Assembly (NCBI GenBank): GCA_963965975.1
Contig: OZ014422.1
Location: forward strand, 2,666,001 to 2,730,000
From: Xestospongia bergquistia
Taxonomy: Eukaryota; Porifera; Demospongiae; Haplosclerida; Petrosiidae
Reading direction: 5' to 3'
DNA: 64,000 nucleotides
The notes beneath the pieces were generated by a model, which saw nothing but the letters and a program-made list of their open reading frames with translations, did no database searches and was not told where the DNA came from. Below, piece after piece: positions 21,061 to 32,984 of this stretch. Made by a program: the position numbers and the translations under genes. Positions within the stretch are counted from its first letter, which is position 1. Each line of letters opens with the position of its first letter.

Positions 21061-24000
21061 TTTAACTTTGACATAGTCACCAGCTGTTGGGATAGTTACT
21101 GTACTTCCCCTGTCTTTGGGAAGAGGACAAGATGGAAAGATTACTTTGTGGTTACCATCAGTACGTCCTTTTAAATCATTGACTGATCGTTTACTAGTCT
21201 AATAGAGAGGATTACAGGTAGTCTTTAGGTCATGTGACAACAATTGATGTAATCATGTGATTTTCATAGAGTATCAAGTGACACTTACTGACTCCACTAA
21301 GACCAGTTGTTCTGATCCTATTAGTTTCTGATTTTTAACTTTAGCTAATGAGTAGAAAGTATCTACTAGTTCTTGCAATCGTCTCTTCTTTATGTTATCA
21401 GGTACTGTGTCCTTCATTCTGTGATAAGCATGAGTTTTCTAACAATAGAGAGACACATACAATTATACATGTACATGTACAAAATGGAGATTGATAAACC
21501 TACAGATCAATAGATGGATGGGAGTATGGATGTGATGATAAGGTAGATATATAAGTATTACCTTCCTCATACTGTAAGCAAACAAATAGGCTATATCATA
21601 TTGGACTGTTCTCAATAGAGACAAACTTTCCTTATGATCTTCCTCTGTCTCCTCACAAAATCCCGCTATAAAGTCACTAGAGAGAGTCACACCTAAAGAT
21701 ATATAATATAATGAAATATGAACACATACAATACCCAATACAATAATTGTCTGTATCTGACTATGTTATTATTATTACTTAGTTTGTTAGAGTTACTTGT
21801 ACTCATTACCTGGTATAGTAGATCTAATGTTGTCAGCTAACTCAAGATAAGCTTCTCTAGTATGTCTGAGGGAAACATTATTATATCAGAGACTCAAAAT
21901 AAAGTTATTTTACCCTCTTCTCATTAATTTTAGTAGACGTGTACTACCACTTTGTATTGGTAGATGGATATTATTACAGATATTGTGATTGTCTTGAATT
22001 ACTTGTAGCAACTATAGAAATAGAATGTAACAAAAGTACATAAACAAGGTAAAATTTTAAATGATAATGGCAGGGTTTCATTTAGGGGGAGGGTGGGGAT
22101 ATTTGCTCCCTCCTTGCCAGAGTCTTGCCCCCCTTGGAAATTAGGTTAGCCATTTTTTTTCAATGGGTAATTGGATGCAATGAATACAGAGCTGAAACTC
22201 AACACAAGGAATATACAGCATAAGATAACCTTAGGCTAAACACAAGGAGAATGTATAGTTTTTTAACCAATAGTCTATGGGTATTAAATTACTCTTAAGT
22301 GCCTTATCAACTTGGTCTATAGGTGCTAAGTGTCTTATCAGGACCAGAAATATGGTCATCTCATCATGTCATTTGAAAAGTACAAATGGTCTGAAAATGT
22401 GCCACAAGCAATCTCAGAGGGTCTAAAATTCAAAAATTTTCTGGGGGGGCACACCCCAGACCCCTCTAGAGGGTGCGCTGTCACCAGCAGTTGCTTCGCC
22501 CCCCTAAATTTTCTCCAAGTATTATTTTGCCCCCCCCCTTTGTCCATTTTTTAAAATGAAATCCTGAATGGTACAAAATATTGACTGATAACAGTCTCAA
22601 AATTATAGAATCATGTGTACCTCATCAGGAAAGTCTTTGGAATGAGGTGACGTGAAACGAATCCTCATTTCTGGATCAACCTGGTATAGGAATGAGGATA
22701 GACAAAACAGAAATGAGAATACTATATATGTAATACAATATGAAAAACCAGATCAAAATAAGGTTAGATGAAGTAGATAGTAATAAGATATTTTATGTAC
22801 TTGTGCCACTTTATCTAAAAGATCAGAAAATCGTCGACCTCCTTCTTTTGATCGATAGATAGATGAAAACCCTCGGCTAAGGTGGGTACTTGAAGATTGA
22901 TCAGTAGAAGAGAGGTCTCGATAACTATTAACATTTTGCCCAAGTAATGTCACTTCTTTTACTCCCTGAAAGGAGGAGGAGTCAGTATAGTGACATGACA
23001 CATGTGTCCATTATAATCAACCTATCTGTCCATCAATTTTTAACAGTCTATCATTTGTTCATCCATCTGTCTATCCATTTCTCAAATCATCTGTCCATTT
23101 CCTTATCCATTCATCCATCATCTATATCAATCATTGCATTTATTACTTCATCAGACAGGGATCTTATCTCAGATAAAATAGACTCCATAGGACGACTCCT
23201 TTCTCTCCCTCGTGTGAAGGGAACAATACAAAAACTACACATATTATCACAACCACGCATCACAGACCTGTAGGGAGAGATATATGTAGTGCATTATATT
23301 TTATATTGATTGGATCAATTTGTATGTTCTATTATATTGACCTGACATTATGATTGACTTAGGTTTAGTACATGTTCTATATAACTGTTTCAAGATAACT
23401 TAATTGGTTAAAGAGAATTAAAAACATGTATACATCTTTACAAAAATTAAAAAATTAATTAAAAATTATATTATAGGACATTATAGATGAGCAATCATCC
23501 AAAATTCCCTTTCATCTGTCCATATATATCCATCCATCCATCCATTCATCATTTATTCATCCATCCATATACACATTTATCTATCTGTATTTCTGTCCAT
23601 TTTACTTACACAAATGCTGTTGGAGATGATTGATTTAATCTAACTGGTACAATATCAGCATATGTTTCATCCAATGACAACAATACATTCACTACAAGAA
23701 ATCACATGATGATCACATGAGTCATATAACATGGAATGTTCTTTAGTAAACCAACTATTACTTGTGTGTACTAAATTTAGTGATTTTATACCATTCAAAT
23801 TTAGCATGAATTAATATTAGCAATTTTTCTGAATCATGCCTATTAAATTAATTTATTTTTGATAATTCATTAAATATATATTACAGTTATATTTGCTAAA
23901 ATTAATACACACAAATAATATCAGGTTTAAGGTAATATATGTCACATGACAATCATATCTTACTTACCAGCTGCTTGACCAGTTTCAGTAACTGCTAGTA

Positions 24001-25156
24001 ATCTTGGTAGATCACGATAAGCATCAGGACCAGCAACTAAATCAACTTTCTTGTCAGTATTAAGTAGTTCCTCCTTTAATCTCTCAGCCATACATCCTAA
24101 TCAAAACTTAATACTACTATATATCATTCTTTAACATATCTCTCAACTATATATCCTAATTATAACTTAACACTAATATCATTCTTTAACATATCTCTCA
24201 ACTATATATCCTAATTATAACTTAATACTATTCTTTACATTATCCCACTCTATCCAATCCAAATCCATCCATCTGTCCACTTGTCTACTTCTACATTACA
24301 TACCAAGGAGTCCTACTCTTAGAGGAGGTAAATTACGAGGCCTTTGCTGTTTAATTTTCTTAAATAACTCCAAACGCTTCCAGATTTTACTCTCAGCATT
24401 CTCTCTTATTGCACAAGTAACTGCCAATATAACATCAGCCTAATTAGAGAGAATTAAAAGAGACAAAGAGAGATAGAGAGAGATCTTACTTCAAAAAGAT
24501 CTAATGTTTTCTCATATCCAGCCTTACTCAATACAGACCAAGCAACTTCAGTATCATTGACATTCATTTGACAGCCATATGTCTCAAAATAAACTATAAA
24601 AAGATTTATTGTCTATAAGTCAGTTATTTATAAGAGAATTAAACATTACAAAACAAAAGTCGAGGCTAGTCTGGTGGGGCAAAAGAGGTTGGCCTCACAA
24701 GACTACATGTAATATTGACCTAATCTATAAGAATTGTCCTTTGATCAATCAAGTTATATCTCAGACTTTATTTATTTCGGTATAAACAGTACTTACATAA
24801 ATTTAAGTTTACTGAACCACTGATATGACATGAATATGTCAATTACCTTTACAATTCTTCCCATTAATATCCTCTTTCCTCACATATGGTACACGTTCTT
24901 CCATCCCATATGACACAATCTCCTTCTTGTCTGTGCCATCCTTTGGCTCCACCTCTTGTGTCTGGAAGATAAAATCTCTCAAACCAGGACCATCTTGAGT
25001 TCTTGCATTCCTTTGAGCAGAGCAATATCTACTGTTACAATGGACATAGGCAAATGGAGTTATTTTTGAAAAACCCTGTAATTTCTGGAATAAATTACAG
25101 GTGGTATTGAATGGTGTGATAGATACCAACTTTAAAGTATATCTTAATTTTGACAT
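21061..25156 (-). CDS. CDK5RAP1: CDK5RAP1-like tRNA methylthiotransferase, copy A
   Basis: About 13 short exons on the minus strand encode a mitochondrial radical-SAM methylthiotransferase that converts i6A to ms2i6A at tRNA position 37. ATG at 25156 opens a basic presequence, [20 protein letters not shown], preferable to the upstream ATG that adds acidic residues. The three N-terminal Fe-S cysteines are in [19 protein letters not shown] and GCMAERL. The radical-SAM CxxxCxxC is [19 protein letters not shown] (near 23,265). Downstream come [55 protein letters not shown] and [18 protein letters not shown]. The C-terminal TRAM domain has [12 protein letters not shown] and AGDYVKVK (last donor at 21,060). 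The final few codons are unresolved. No lesion is seen. Confidence 0.88.
22071..22566. mobile_element. Non-autonomous inverted-repeat element in a CDK5RAP1 intron
   Basis: The ends read inward as CAGGGTTTCATTTAGGGGG and CAGGATTTCATTTTAAAAAA, flanked by AATGG on both sides (22066-22070 and 22567-22571). The interior carries G-runs and C-runs, for example CTGGGGGGGCACACCCCAG near 22,440. There is no coding capacity; open frames inside are incidental. It was duplicated with the gene (48,542-49,039), so it predates the A/B duplication. Confidence 0.7.
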
Positions 25157-25259
25157 ATCACAGCATGTAAGTAGAAGTGATTTAGTATTTCTCTGATCAA
25201 TGTTGAGGTCCACAGCAAGGAGATTTTAGATATTGAAAGAGACAAAAATAAGATAATTA

Positions 25260-25790
25260 TAATAATGAAGCTAGAGTCTTTATCTAACCTTAAATGATAT
25301 CTTTCAAATCATCAATCACTAAATTAGAAAAAGTAATCCAAAAAAGATTATTTATGCCCACGTGGTTAGTACTGCCACACCCACAGCAGGTCGAGTAAGT
25401 TTATGGAATTTTTTGTAAAGAAAAATAAGACAGCCAAGAGAATTCACAGAAGATAAGGCAATAAACCAACCATGTAGTTGTGCAGCTAACACTTAATCTT
25501 TATTATCTATTAGCATATTCTCAATCTACATGTATGTATGTTGAATTGTACTATAACAGTCATACCTAACTCTTATGTACACATAGTTAGTTATAAGCTA
25601 GTACATAGTGCATTCTTATTATAACTTTTCCTACACAGCAAAATCTATATACACAGTCTTTTAACTAAACCATGGGTCCAATCCTTCTCCTCCTTTCTTC
25701 TGTATTTGAGTAAAATTTTCCAAGTGTTTCTTAAATAGTTGATTGTCACACAATTATCTGTTGTATCTATACAGGTTATTGTGTGCATAG
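25260..25790. other. CDK5RAP1 upstream region
   Basis: The gene-proximal part holds CCCACGTGGTTAGTACTGCC and resembles 51,780-51,840. From about 25,485 the sequence matches 52,450-52,750. No coding sequence is seen. The promoter is presumably here, but no TATA box is obvious. Confidence 0.4.
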
Positions 25791-25799
25791 TCTCGAGTG

Positions 25800-25860
25800 C
25801 AAATCAGGGGGGTTTAGCCCTCCTGATTTGAAGTTGGGGGGCTTCAGCCCCCCCTTTCCT
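25800..25860. repeat. Pair of GC-rich hairpins
   Basis: AAATCAGGGGGG-TTTAG-CCCTCCTGATTT is followed at once by GGGGGGCTTCAGCCCCCC. A copy lies at 53,872-53,930 within the same repeated block. These look like ends or internal stems of a small repeat rather than a gene. Confidence 0.65.
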
Positions 25861-25889
25861 ACCCCTATGGTGACACCATTATTTAATTA

Positions 25890-26362
25890 TGTAGGGGATT
25901 TTCTTGAAGAAGGAAGAAAGGAGGAAGAGTCCTGATAAACATTATTTATATGGACCACAAGAGGCTAAACAGTTGCTTGTTATAGTATTATTTATACTGT
26001 AACAATATCAAGGTATTAATTTATTGTTGCAATGTAAAATTTATAATACAAAATAATGTATTTAACTTTCATTTTAACATGAACAATTGAGCTTTTGCAT
26101 GGAGTTATTAGGGTTATTCTATTTAAATTTATGTGTGTATAAATGTGTACTATACAAAGGCAAAGTGTTAAATGTCTTTTTAGTACATAAATCATGAAAG
26201 TATATTAAATATGCAGATCTGTTATTATTAATTCTTGATTGATTGATCACTGATATTTCAAAATCATTACCAGAGTGACATATAGAAATACATTTACACT
26301 TTGTAGTTAGTTACATAACTTTATTAGCTGCCTAGACATCCCAAGTTACAGATACCATGCTA
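25890..26362. repeat. Copy of a dispersed noncoding block
   Basis: It begins with GTAGGGGATTTTCTTGAAGA. The block recurs, with internal gains and losses, at 27,893, 53,010, 53,960, 55,910 and 57,130. It is AT-rich and has no open frame. Confidence 0.7.
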
Positions 26363-26599
26363 CACTGTAAAACTTAATATGTTATTTTTACAATTAGTTT
26401 GTACTTTACATGGGTGGATTACTATGGAATGTAGAATTTATGTGAATTACTCATTGTATAATTGGTTGGTATGTACCAGTACAACATACCAACAAATTAT
26501 GTAGTGAGCAATTTGCAAAAATTCTATATTCCATAGTAATCCATCCTTGTAAGCTACAAATTAGTTATTAAAATGACAACATACAAAATTTTTACAGTG
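26363..26599. mobile_element. 237-bp foldback MITE with TA target duplication
   Basis: The two halves are nearly complete inverted repeats. The ends are CACTGTAAAACTTAATATGT and, inward from the right, CACTGTAAAAATTTTGTATG, with TA on both sides (26361-26362 and 26600-26601). A small non-palindromic centre lies near 26,475. Partial copies lie at 54,440-54,612 and 56,201-56,398. TA flanks suggest mobilisation by a Tc1/mariner-type transposase. Confidence 0.75.
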
Positions 26600-26964
26600 T
26601 AGTATATAACTAAATTTAGTGAGTTTTATAAGATAGAATTAATGAAGTAAGTAGGAAAACTCTGATAAAGAAAGTTCACATACTCCACAAAAGTTATTAT
26701 AGGTATTGTTATAATCATGTAAACGCATTAACAAAATCAAGATATAATAAATGACTTCAATAGACATCACTATATCCATGAATTATATGAGCATATGTAA
26801 CAGTACTTCCAACACATGATGAGCTAAGTAAACTGCATGTCATGTAATACAACTGTAATACTTTTCAGGGGTCTCACCTGCCCATTATCATATATTCAGT
26901 CACTCAGATTTTTAGAAAAATCCAAATCTTTCTACTTGTATGGTTTATGTTTCAAATCATGTTT

Positions 26965-27370
26965 TTATATAAAGAGTGGTGCATTTCTATAGTCTCCACG
27001 GTGACGCCTCAGCTTGTCATGAACACTCCCTCTAGTTATTACTGCACCTCTGGCAATAGCATAGTTCAGTGATGATAATTGGCCTGAGGTGGCATGCTTG
27101 ACCTGGCTAAAGAAAGTCTCAACTGCAATACCATTGAGATGTACCGGATATATTGTGTACCCAGGGTGAGCAGAAGTGAAATCAGCATATGAGTTCTTAA
27201 AGGCATAATACATGAGCCTGAATAAGTCCCAGGTTTGCCAACAGTAAGCCTGAAATGTCCCATTTGTTCAGCCATTCTTGGGTCCATTGACAGAGTAAGC
27301 CGCTGTTTTCGTGTAGCAGGGACTTCCATGTCTTCAGAAAGTCCCTTCTTGACTTCTCTTAAATTTTATA
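26965..27370 (-). pseudogene. Transposase-like relic
   Basis: Two overlapping minus-strand frames join into one protein-like stretch. The first part is TRKQRLTLSMDPRMAEQMGH; after a frame change near 27,235 comes WDLFRLMYYAFKNSYADFTS, then HLNGIAVETFFSQVKHATSG and LSSLNYAIARGAVITRGSVH. The NG-xAVET-FFSQ-K block is familiar from an uncharacterised group of animal transposon-type proteins, but I cannot name the superfamily. It is a short remnant with no neighbours of the same element. Confidence 0.4.
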
Positions 27371-28386
27371 TATTTAAAGCACACCTAACTAAGAGGTTAC
27401 AGCCCAGAAGCTATTAAAATGCAAAACACTTTGCAGTTATGTCCATATATGGACATATGTTCTAAGCCTTGATTCGACAACAGTGGGTTAAGGGAGTTTG
27501 ACGCTCCTTCTCATCGCTTTGCGATGCTCATGCGCTCCTGAGTGTACTGATGAGCTATTGTCATCATAACATCAAGTATATCAGTGCTTATACTAAATCT
27601 TTTATAGATACTTGCATACTATAAGATTATGGATTTTAAAACTTGAGAGGAGGATCAATTTTTTTTCTTAATACAGATATACTAATTTTGTATAGAGTAT
27701 TGTGCCACTATAGAAGACAATGGACAACTGTTTGACTTCTGCTGTGCACACGAATGATGTTTATCAGGCTTCTTTCTAATTAATTCCTTAATTCTTTCTT
27801 CAATGAAGTCCTTACATAATTTACTTAGTTTGTGTAGCTGTGACACCACTATCCTATCATGCCATTACTCAGTTATGACACCTTTATATAATTATGTAGG
27901 GATTTTCTTGAAGAAGGAAGAAAAGAGGAAGTCAGAGTCCTGATATTACAACTTTAACATTTTTCAGGGCTCTTATCTGTACCGTTATCAGTATATTATC
28001 TGCACAATCTTAATTTAATGTGTGACTTTTTAAGGTCATTGGACATGTTCCACACACACTATATAAGCTGATTATTATGTACTACATGTATATTTACATA
28101 ATACACTTACTATATCACTTTGACCATATAAGTTATTTGTTCAGGTGTGACAACAATTGTTAAAACCTCCTTTATTGGGAATAGTAACATTTGAATATGA
28201 CAATAAACAGTATGTATTTCTGGTGTTATCATTTTTGTTGTTTATATATCTGTACAATATTTTTAACCAATTAGGTTGTAGTTTGAGCCTCATATTTTGT
28301 ATAATCCTCATATTCTTAATTTTTAAGCCATTTCAAATAGTTGATATATTAAATAAGTATTGTATATAGTTATCAAAGACAACTGA
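27371..28386. repeat. Repeated noncoding block
   Basis: It shares 27,890-27,950 and 28,060-28,380 with 54,900-55,220 and 57,130-57,610. A short palindrome, GTCCATATATGGAC, lies near 27,440. No gene is seen. Confidence 0.6.
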
Positions 28387-29000
28387 ATATACAATATTTT
28401 ATGTGATTATGATTTAACAAAAACAAGATTATCAATGCTAGTGTAACACTTCCATTCATGCTGTATGTTAGTTCCAAAATAACATATGAATGTTATAATA
28501 CTCTGTCTGAGTTGAGAAGAGCCACCCAGACATGTAAATAACTTTGCCATTTTATGTGCTATCCACATGGGACTTGCACCAATCAATTCAGCTTGCAAAC
28601 ACACACATTTTATATAAAAAATTTGGCTCTCTAGTACTACGAGAAATTAGCAATCTATAAAGTGGCTCTTCTCAACTCGGACAGACTATAGTATAATGCA
28701 GCTCAAGTTGCATTAATTAATGTAATATCATAGTTCAGTTCATAACGAAAATTCTGTATGTTAATATATAATATGACACTTCATGCATGTGAGTTCTAGT
28801 CCAATAATGTGTAATGTGTCACCTTGAAATTACTACATTAGCTGCCATAAAGTATTTCATAAAAGGAATGGAGCATGCAGAGAATACACTTGATGAATTA
28901 ATGAAGGAGTCCAACAGTCAAGAATTCGATTTATGGTATGGGCAAGTAACCAGGATTGTTAAAACAACTTATTGTGTTTTTTTCTAATATGACAATTCAT
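28387..29000. repeat. Duplicated block carrying a fragment of the 569-1300 gene
   Basis: It matches 30,408-31,020 at very high identity. Near its end (28,821-28,988) it contains a near-exact copy of 847-1014 of the helical family gene, with the same codons for the LAAIKHFIKGMEHA region. Only this exon fragment is present, so it is not a gene. The fragment is broken. Confidence 0.8.
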
Positions 29001-30400
29001 GTGTAAAAAGGAGGAAATGGTTTGAATTGTTTTGATAACATAAGTTATACAATTATGTATAAAGCCATTATGTGATGTATGATTTAAGGATTACTGTAAC
29101 TATATTTAGTAATTAAAGCAATAGCTATAAAAATTTAGATTGAGAAATGATGTATCTTGTATGCACTAAATATCAAGTTATCCTGCATGATGAATAAATT
29201 AACATATACAAAACTGAAAAGAGATCTATACATGCATTTTAACAGATGCCCATTCATGCATCCATACATTAATTGTGACATTTTCCATTATTGAATTTGT
29301 TCAATGAATACATGGAACTAGATCATGCAATATAGAGATTGTACATACAATATAGATCAGTACTGTAGCTAGCAAGAAGAGTCTGTATGTATATACAGCA
29401 TTCCATGACTCATTCTTAGTCCATGTATTGTGTATATATAAGTATGCTCACTTTCATAATCTGTTATAAGACAGTACAGTGTGATAATTATAGCAACAAT
29501 TGCAGCATTATTATAATGTTTAATATATTCAATTATACTATAATGTAGATTCTCTGCAAAAAAGTAGTCTATGGTTGTAAAGTTTAAAATGTACTATGAC
29601 AGTATTATTATTGGCAAAAACTATTTATCAGCTGCATAAGAATATATATAATACATTACACAAGAGATGGTACCATGGTATTGACATCATGGACAATTTC
29701 TCCTTTATATATCTAATTAAACACACCTTCTAGATCTTCATAATATGTAGTTACCAAATATACGGTGGTTTTGCAAAGGTACACCCCTTTCCCAGTATAT
29801 TATATATCAGCATGCAAGCCAATTTTTGGTATCACAGCTAGCTCTTTGCTTGTATATTTGTAGAACCATCCAAAAATATTTTAATGATAAACCATAAACC
29901 CTAATATTTCATAGTATGGATTACTACTTTGTTACATATGAACATTCATCATAGGATTGATTGGTTCTTTAGGTAATTGAGTTCATTAATAATGTTTTGC
30001 AGTTTCTGGAGTAATATCATCTTCTCTCTTTAGAATTCTACCTAGCAATCTAATGTAAATCAGTTATGTCTTACTCATGATCACCTGATTACATTAGAAA
30101 TGAAACCAGTAAGGTGTCTTATATAATGGGCTATGATAAAGGGAACACCTGGTATAGGCATGGTTATAACATACAGTGCATGGTTACGTATATTGTACGA
30201 TCATTCGTTATATAATAGATAAGGCAAGGGTGGGAGGTGGATGGTATAATGATGACACATGCACAATATAATGATACAAATGTTTTTCAGTCATCATACT
30301 ATAGGAAATTAAAGCCAGGCATATTTCAGAGTTGTCTTATAATGGCCATGGGCGATGATATATATGTCATATATAAATTATAAATAATATTTTGGTTATA
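29001..30400. other. Noncoding stretch
   Basis: AT-rich with no long open frame, no recognisable repeat ends and no RNA gene. Confidence 0.5.
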
Positions 30401-30407
30401 AAATGAA

Positions 30408-31020
30408 TATACAATATTTTATATGATTATGATTTAACAAAATCAAGATTATGAATGCTAGTATAATGCAGCAGGAGCTCCATTCATGCTGTATGTTAGT
30501 TCCAAAATAACATATGAATGTTATAATACTCTGTCTGAGTTGAGAAGAACCACCCAGACATGTAAACAACTTTGCCATTTTATGTGCTATCCACATGGGA
30601 CTTGCACCAATCAATTCAGCTTGCAAACACACATTTTATATATAAAATTTGGCTCTCTACTACTACGAGAAATTAGCAATCTATAAAGTGGCTCTTCTCA
30701 ACTCGGACAGACTATAGTATAATGCAGCTCAAGTTGCATTAATTAATGTAATATCATAGTTCAGTTCATAACGAAAATTCTGTATGTTAATATATAATAT
30801 GACACTTCATGCATGTGAGTTCTAGTCCAATAATGTGTAATGTGTCACCTTGAAATTACTACATTAGCTGCCATAAAGTATTTCATAAAAGGAATGGAGC
30901 ATGCAGAGAATACACTTGATGAATTAATGAAGGAGTCCAACAGTCAAGAATTCGATTTATGGTATGGGCAAGTAACCAGGATTGTTAAAGCAACTTATTG
31001 TGTTTTTTTCTAATATGACA
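30408..31020. repeat. Second copy of the block with a family gene fragment
   Basis: This is a near-identical partner of 28,387-29,000, again ending in the 847-1014 fragment (30,846-31,012). The shared end TTTTTTTCTAATATGACAAT in both shows they came from one duplication. Confidence 0.8.
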
Positions 31021-32195
31021 ATTCATGTGACTTCTATATAGTCCAATAATGTGTAATAAATGAATACCATAAAAAATACTAAAATAATAAACCTGATTAC
31101 AATTATCGCCAAGCTTGAGGGTGTTGTCATACCTGTAAAAGAAGGAAATAATCCTTATTGTTTTGATAAGGTTGATAAACTTACCTATAGTTCACATATT
31201 CACACATTCATGTATGGAGACAGCTATAGCTCTGTAGGTTTAATATATTATCTTGAAATTCATATTAATCGTGTGAAAGAGTTTCTATAAAAGTAATAGT
31301 TGGTATAGTAGCTTAAACTAAATGGATATTGTTAATTGCAGTTTGTATGCAGTATGGCATTATCAATTATGATGGAATTAATATTTTTTGAGTACAACCA
31401 TAAAGAGATATGACAATTAAGGTAAAAGGGGTGGATCTTTACAATTACAAAACCTCTTTGGCTTTGTAGTTTATTGATTATATTGTGCACATGTGTAAAA
31501 TTATCACTATACCATGCACCTCCCATTGTGTAATCTTATATAACCAATGATCTATATGTAACTACTGTATATGTTATAACTATGCCTAGAGCATGTTTCT
31601 AAGTGTATATGTATGTATGAATGAATCTCCTTCATACACACACACACGCACACATACACATATATACGTATATTATACATAGCTTTAACTTTACAATAGT
31701 CCAAGTTTTTTACACCTATATATATATATATAACATATTAGGTAAGATTTTGTACAGACTGTACTAATTGAATGCATGCAAGTTGATTTTCATGGTACTA
31801 AGGAATGGAAAATTCAGTTGTCAGCTTATACTACTACATGTACTGGAACAACATAATTATAGCTAGCCTGACCTGATAGTAGGATAGACTCAACATACAT
31901 AAAAAGTATATAAATACACTTACATGCTGTTTTGGCTTAGCAATATAGTTGAATAGTTGAATCAAACTAATTCATTTGTCTGCTTATACTGATAGAGCTA
32001 AACACATTAACTTTTTCTTCAATATAACTTATCAAAACAATTGGCCTTGTTATCTTCACATGCATTGAATAATTATATACATGTGTGATTTTATAGTATT
32101 GTGGTTTTCTTGTCAAAGTAAACTAAGTAAATCATCATACCTTAAATAATCCATGGAGCAAAAACTGAGCTTCTTAACAATGGAATACAAACTAC
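31021..32195. other. Noncoding stretch
   Basis: CA/TA microsatellites lie near 31,637-31,670 and 31,718-31,735. No gene is seen; the open frame at 31,060-31,290 has no recognisable motif. Confidence 0.5.
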
Positions 32196-32199
32196 GACA

Positions 32200-32465
32200 A
32201 AAATGTCATAAGCTGTATGCAGGATATTTTTATTGAATTCTCGAGTCTTCACTAAAAGCTGTGCTTTTTTCAAAGGTTTTTCAGACTTTTAAAGCTTTTT
32301 GTTCGTTTGACGCTCCTTTTGACAGTATTCTTAAGAAGTGCAGAAGTTTTGCTACCCTCTACTGTAGTTTGGTGGCTACCAGTGCCGTATTTGTCGAGTT
32401 AAAACAGTTCAAAGCCATTTTCCCGGGTAACAGACACACACACTATGCGCCCACGAGCAGCAAGG
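32200..32465. mobile_element. Truncated TTAA-type element
   Basis: It matches the right part of the complete element at 35,748-36,369 and ends in the same AGCAGCAAGG followed by TTAA (32466-32469). Its left end is missing. Confidence 0.65.
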
Positions 32466-32774
32466 TTAATTATGTATGCAACTTGATTTTCATGGAACTA
32501 AAAACAGCTTTAGTTGCATTTTTACACCTTTAAATTAAACTATATATAGCAACAGTAGTTGTATACATTCATATATATAGTACTACATACATGCTTCATT
32601 AATCCATCTATATAATTGGCAAGCCATATCATGTAGGCTTTTAGTAAGCCATTATTAGATTAACATACATAATAATATATCTACTTACATGCTGTTGTGC
32701 CACAGGAGCATACTTTGCATTAAAGAAATTTGGTTGTGCTAGAACCACATGCGCAATGACGTTTTCTGAGAACA

Positions 32775-32826
32775 AGGAAACAATGAATAGCAGCACTCAG
32801 CTGAGTGCTGCTATTCATTGTTTCCT
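32775..32826. repeat. Perfect 52-bp palindrome upstream of a family gene
   Basis: AGGAAACAATGAATAGCAGC at the left arm start is the exact reverse complement of the right arm end, with no spacer (centre 32800/32801). The flanks continue as a weaker inverted repeat (GAGAACA / TCATTCTC). It lies about 160 bp before the ATG at 32985 and has the same length as the palindrome at 3612-3663. Confidence 0.85.
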
Positions 32827-32918
32827 CATTCTCATTGCCACATATGCATATCATACTGTGGTTAATTTTCTTGCCAATCATGGTTTGATACTAAAGAATT
32901 ATTAATTAGCAAGAGTCT

Positions 32919-32930
32919 ATATATAAGTGT
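32919..32930 (+). promoter_or_regulatory. TATA-like element of the 32985 gene
   Basis: CTATATATAAGTG lies about 60 bp upstream of the start codon and shares ATATAAGTG with the paralogue at 2931. Confidence 0.45.
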
Positions 32931-32984
32931 CACATTCTACGTATAAACTCACAGTTAAAATCAAAGCATCTAATATCTGTAAAA

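Noticed and set aside
22330-22554. Frames on both strands near a G-run, also at 48,801
   Set aside because: They lie inside the CAGGG-ended MITE and have no coding signal.
22947-23273. Plus-strand frame rich in Ile/Ser/His, also at 49,419
   Set aside because: It is antisense to CDK5RAP1 exons and CCAT microsatellites.
25800-25860. Rho-independent terminator
   Set aside because: Eukaryotic context; the hairpins belong to a repeated block.
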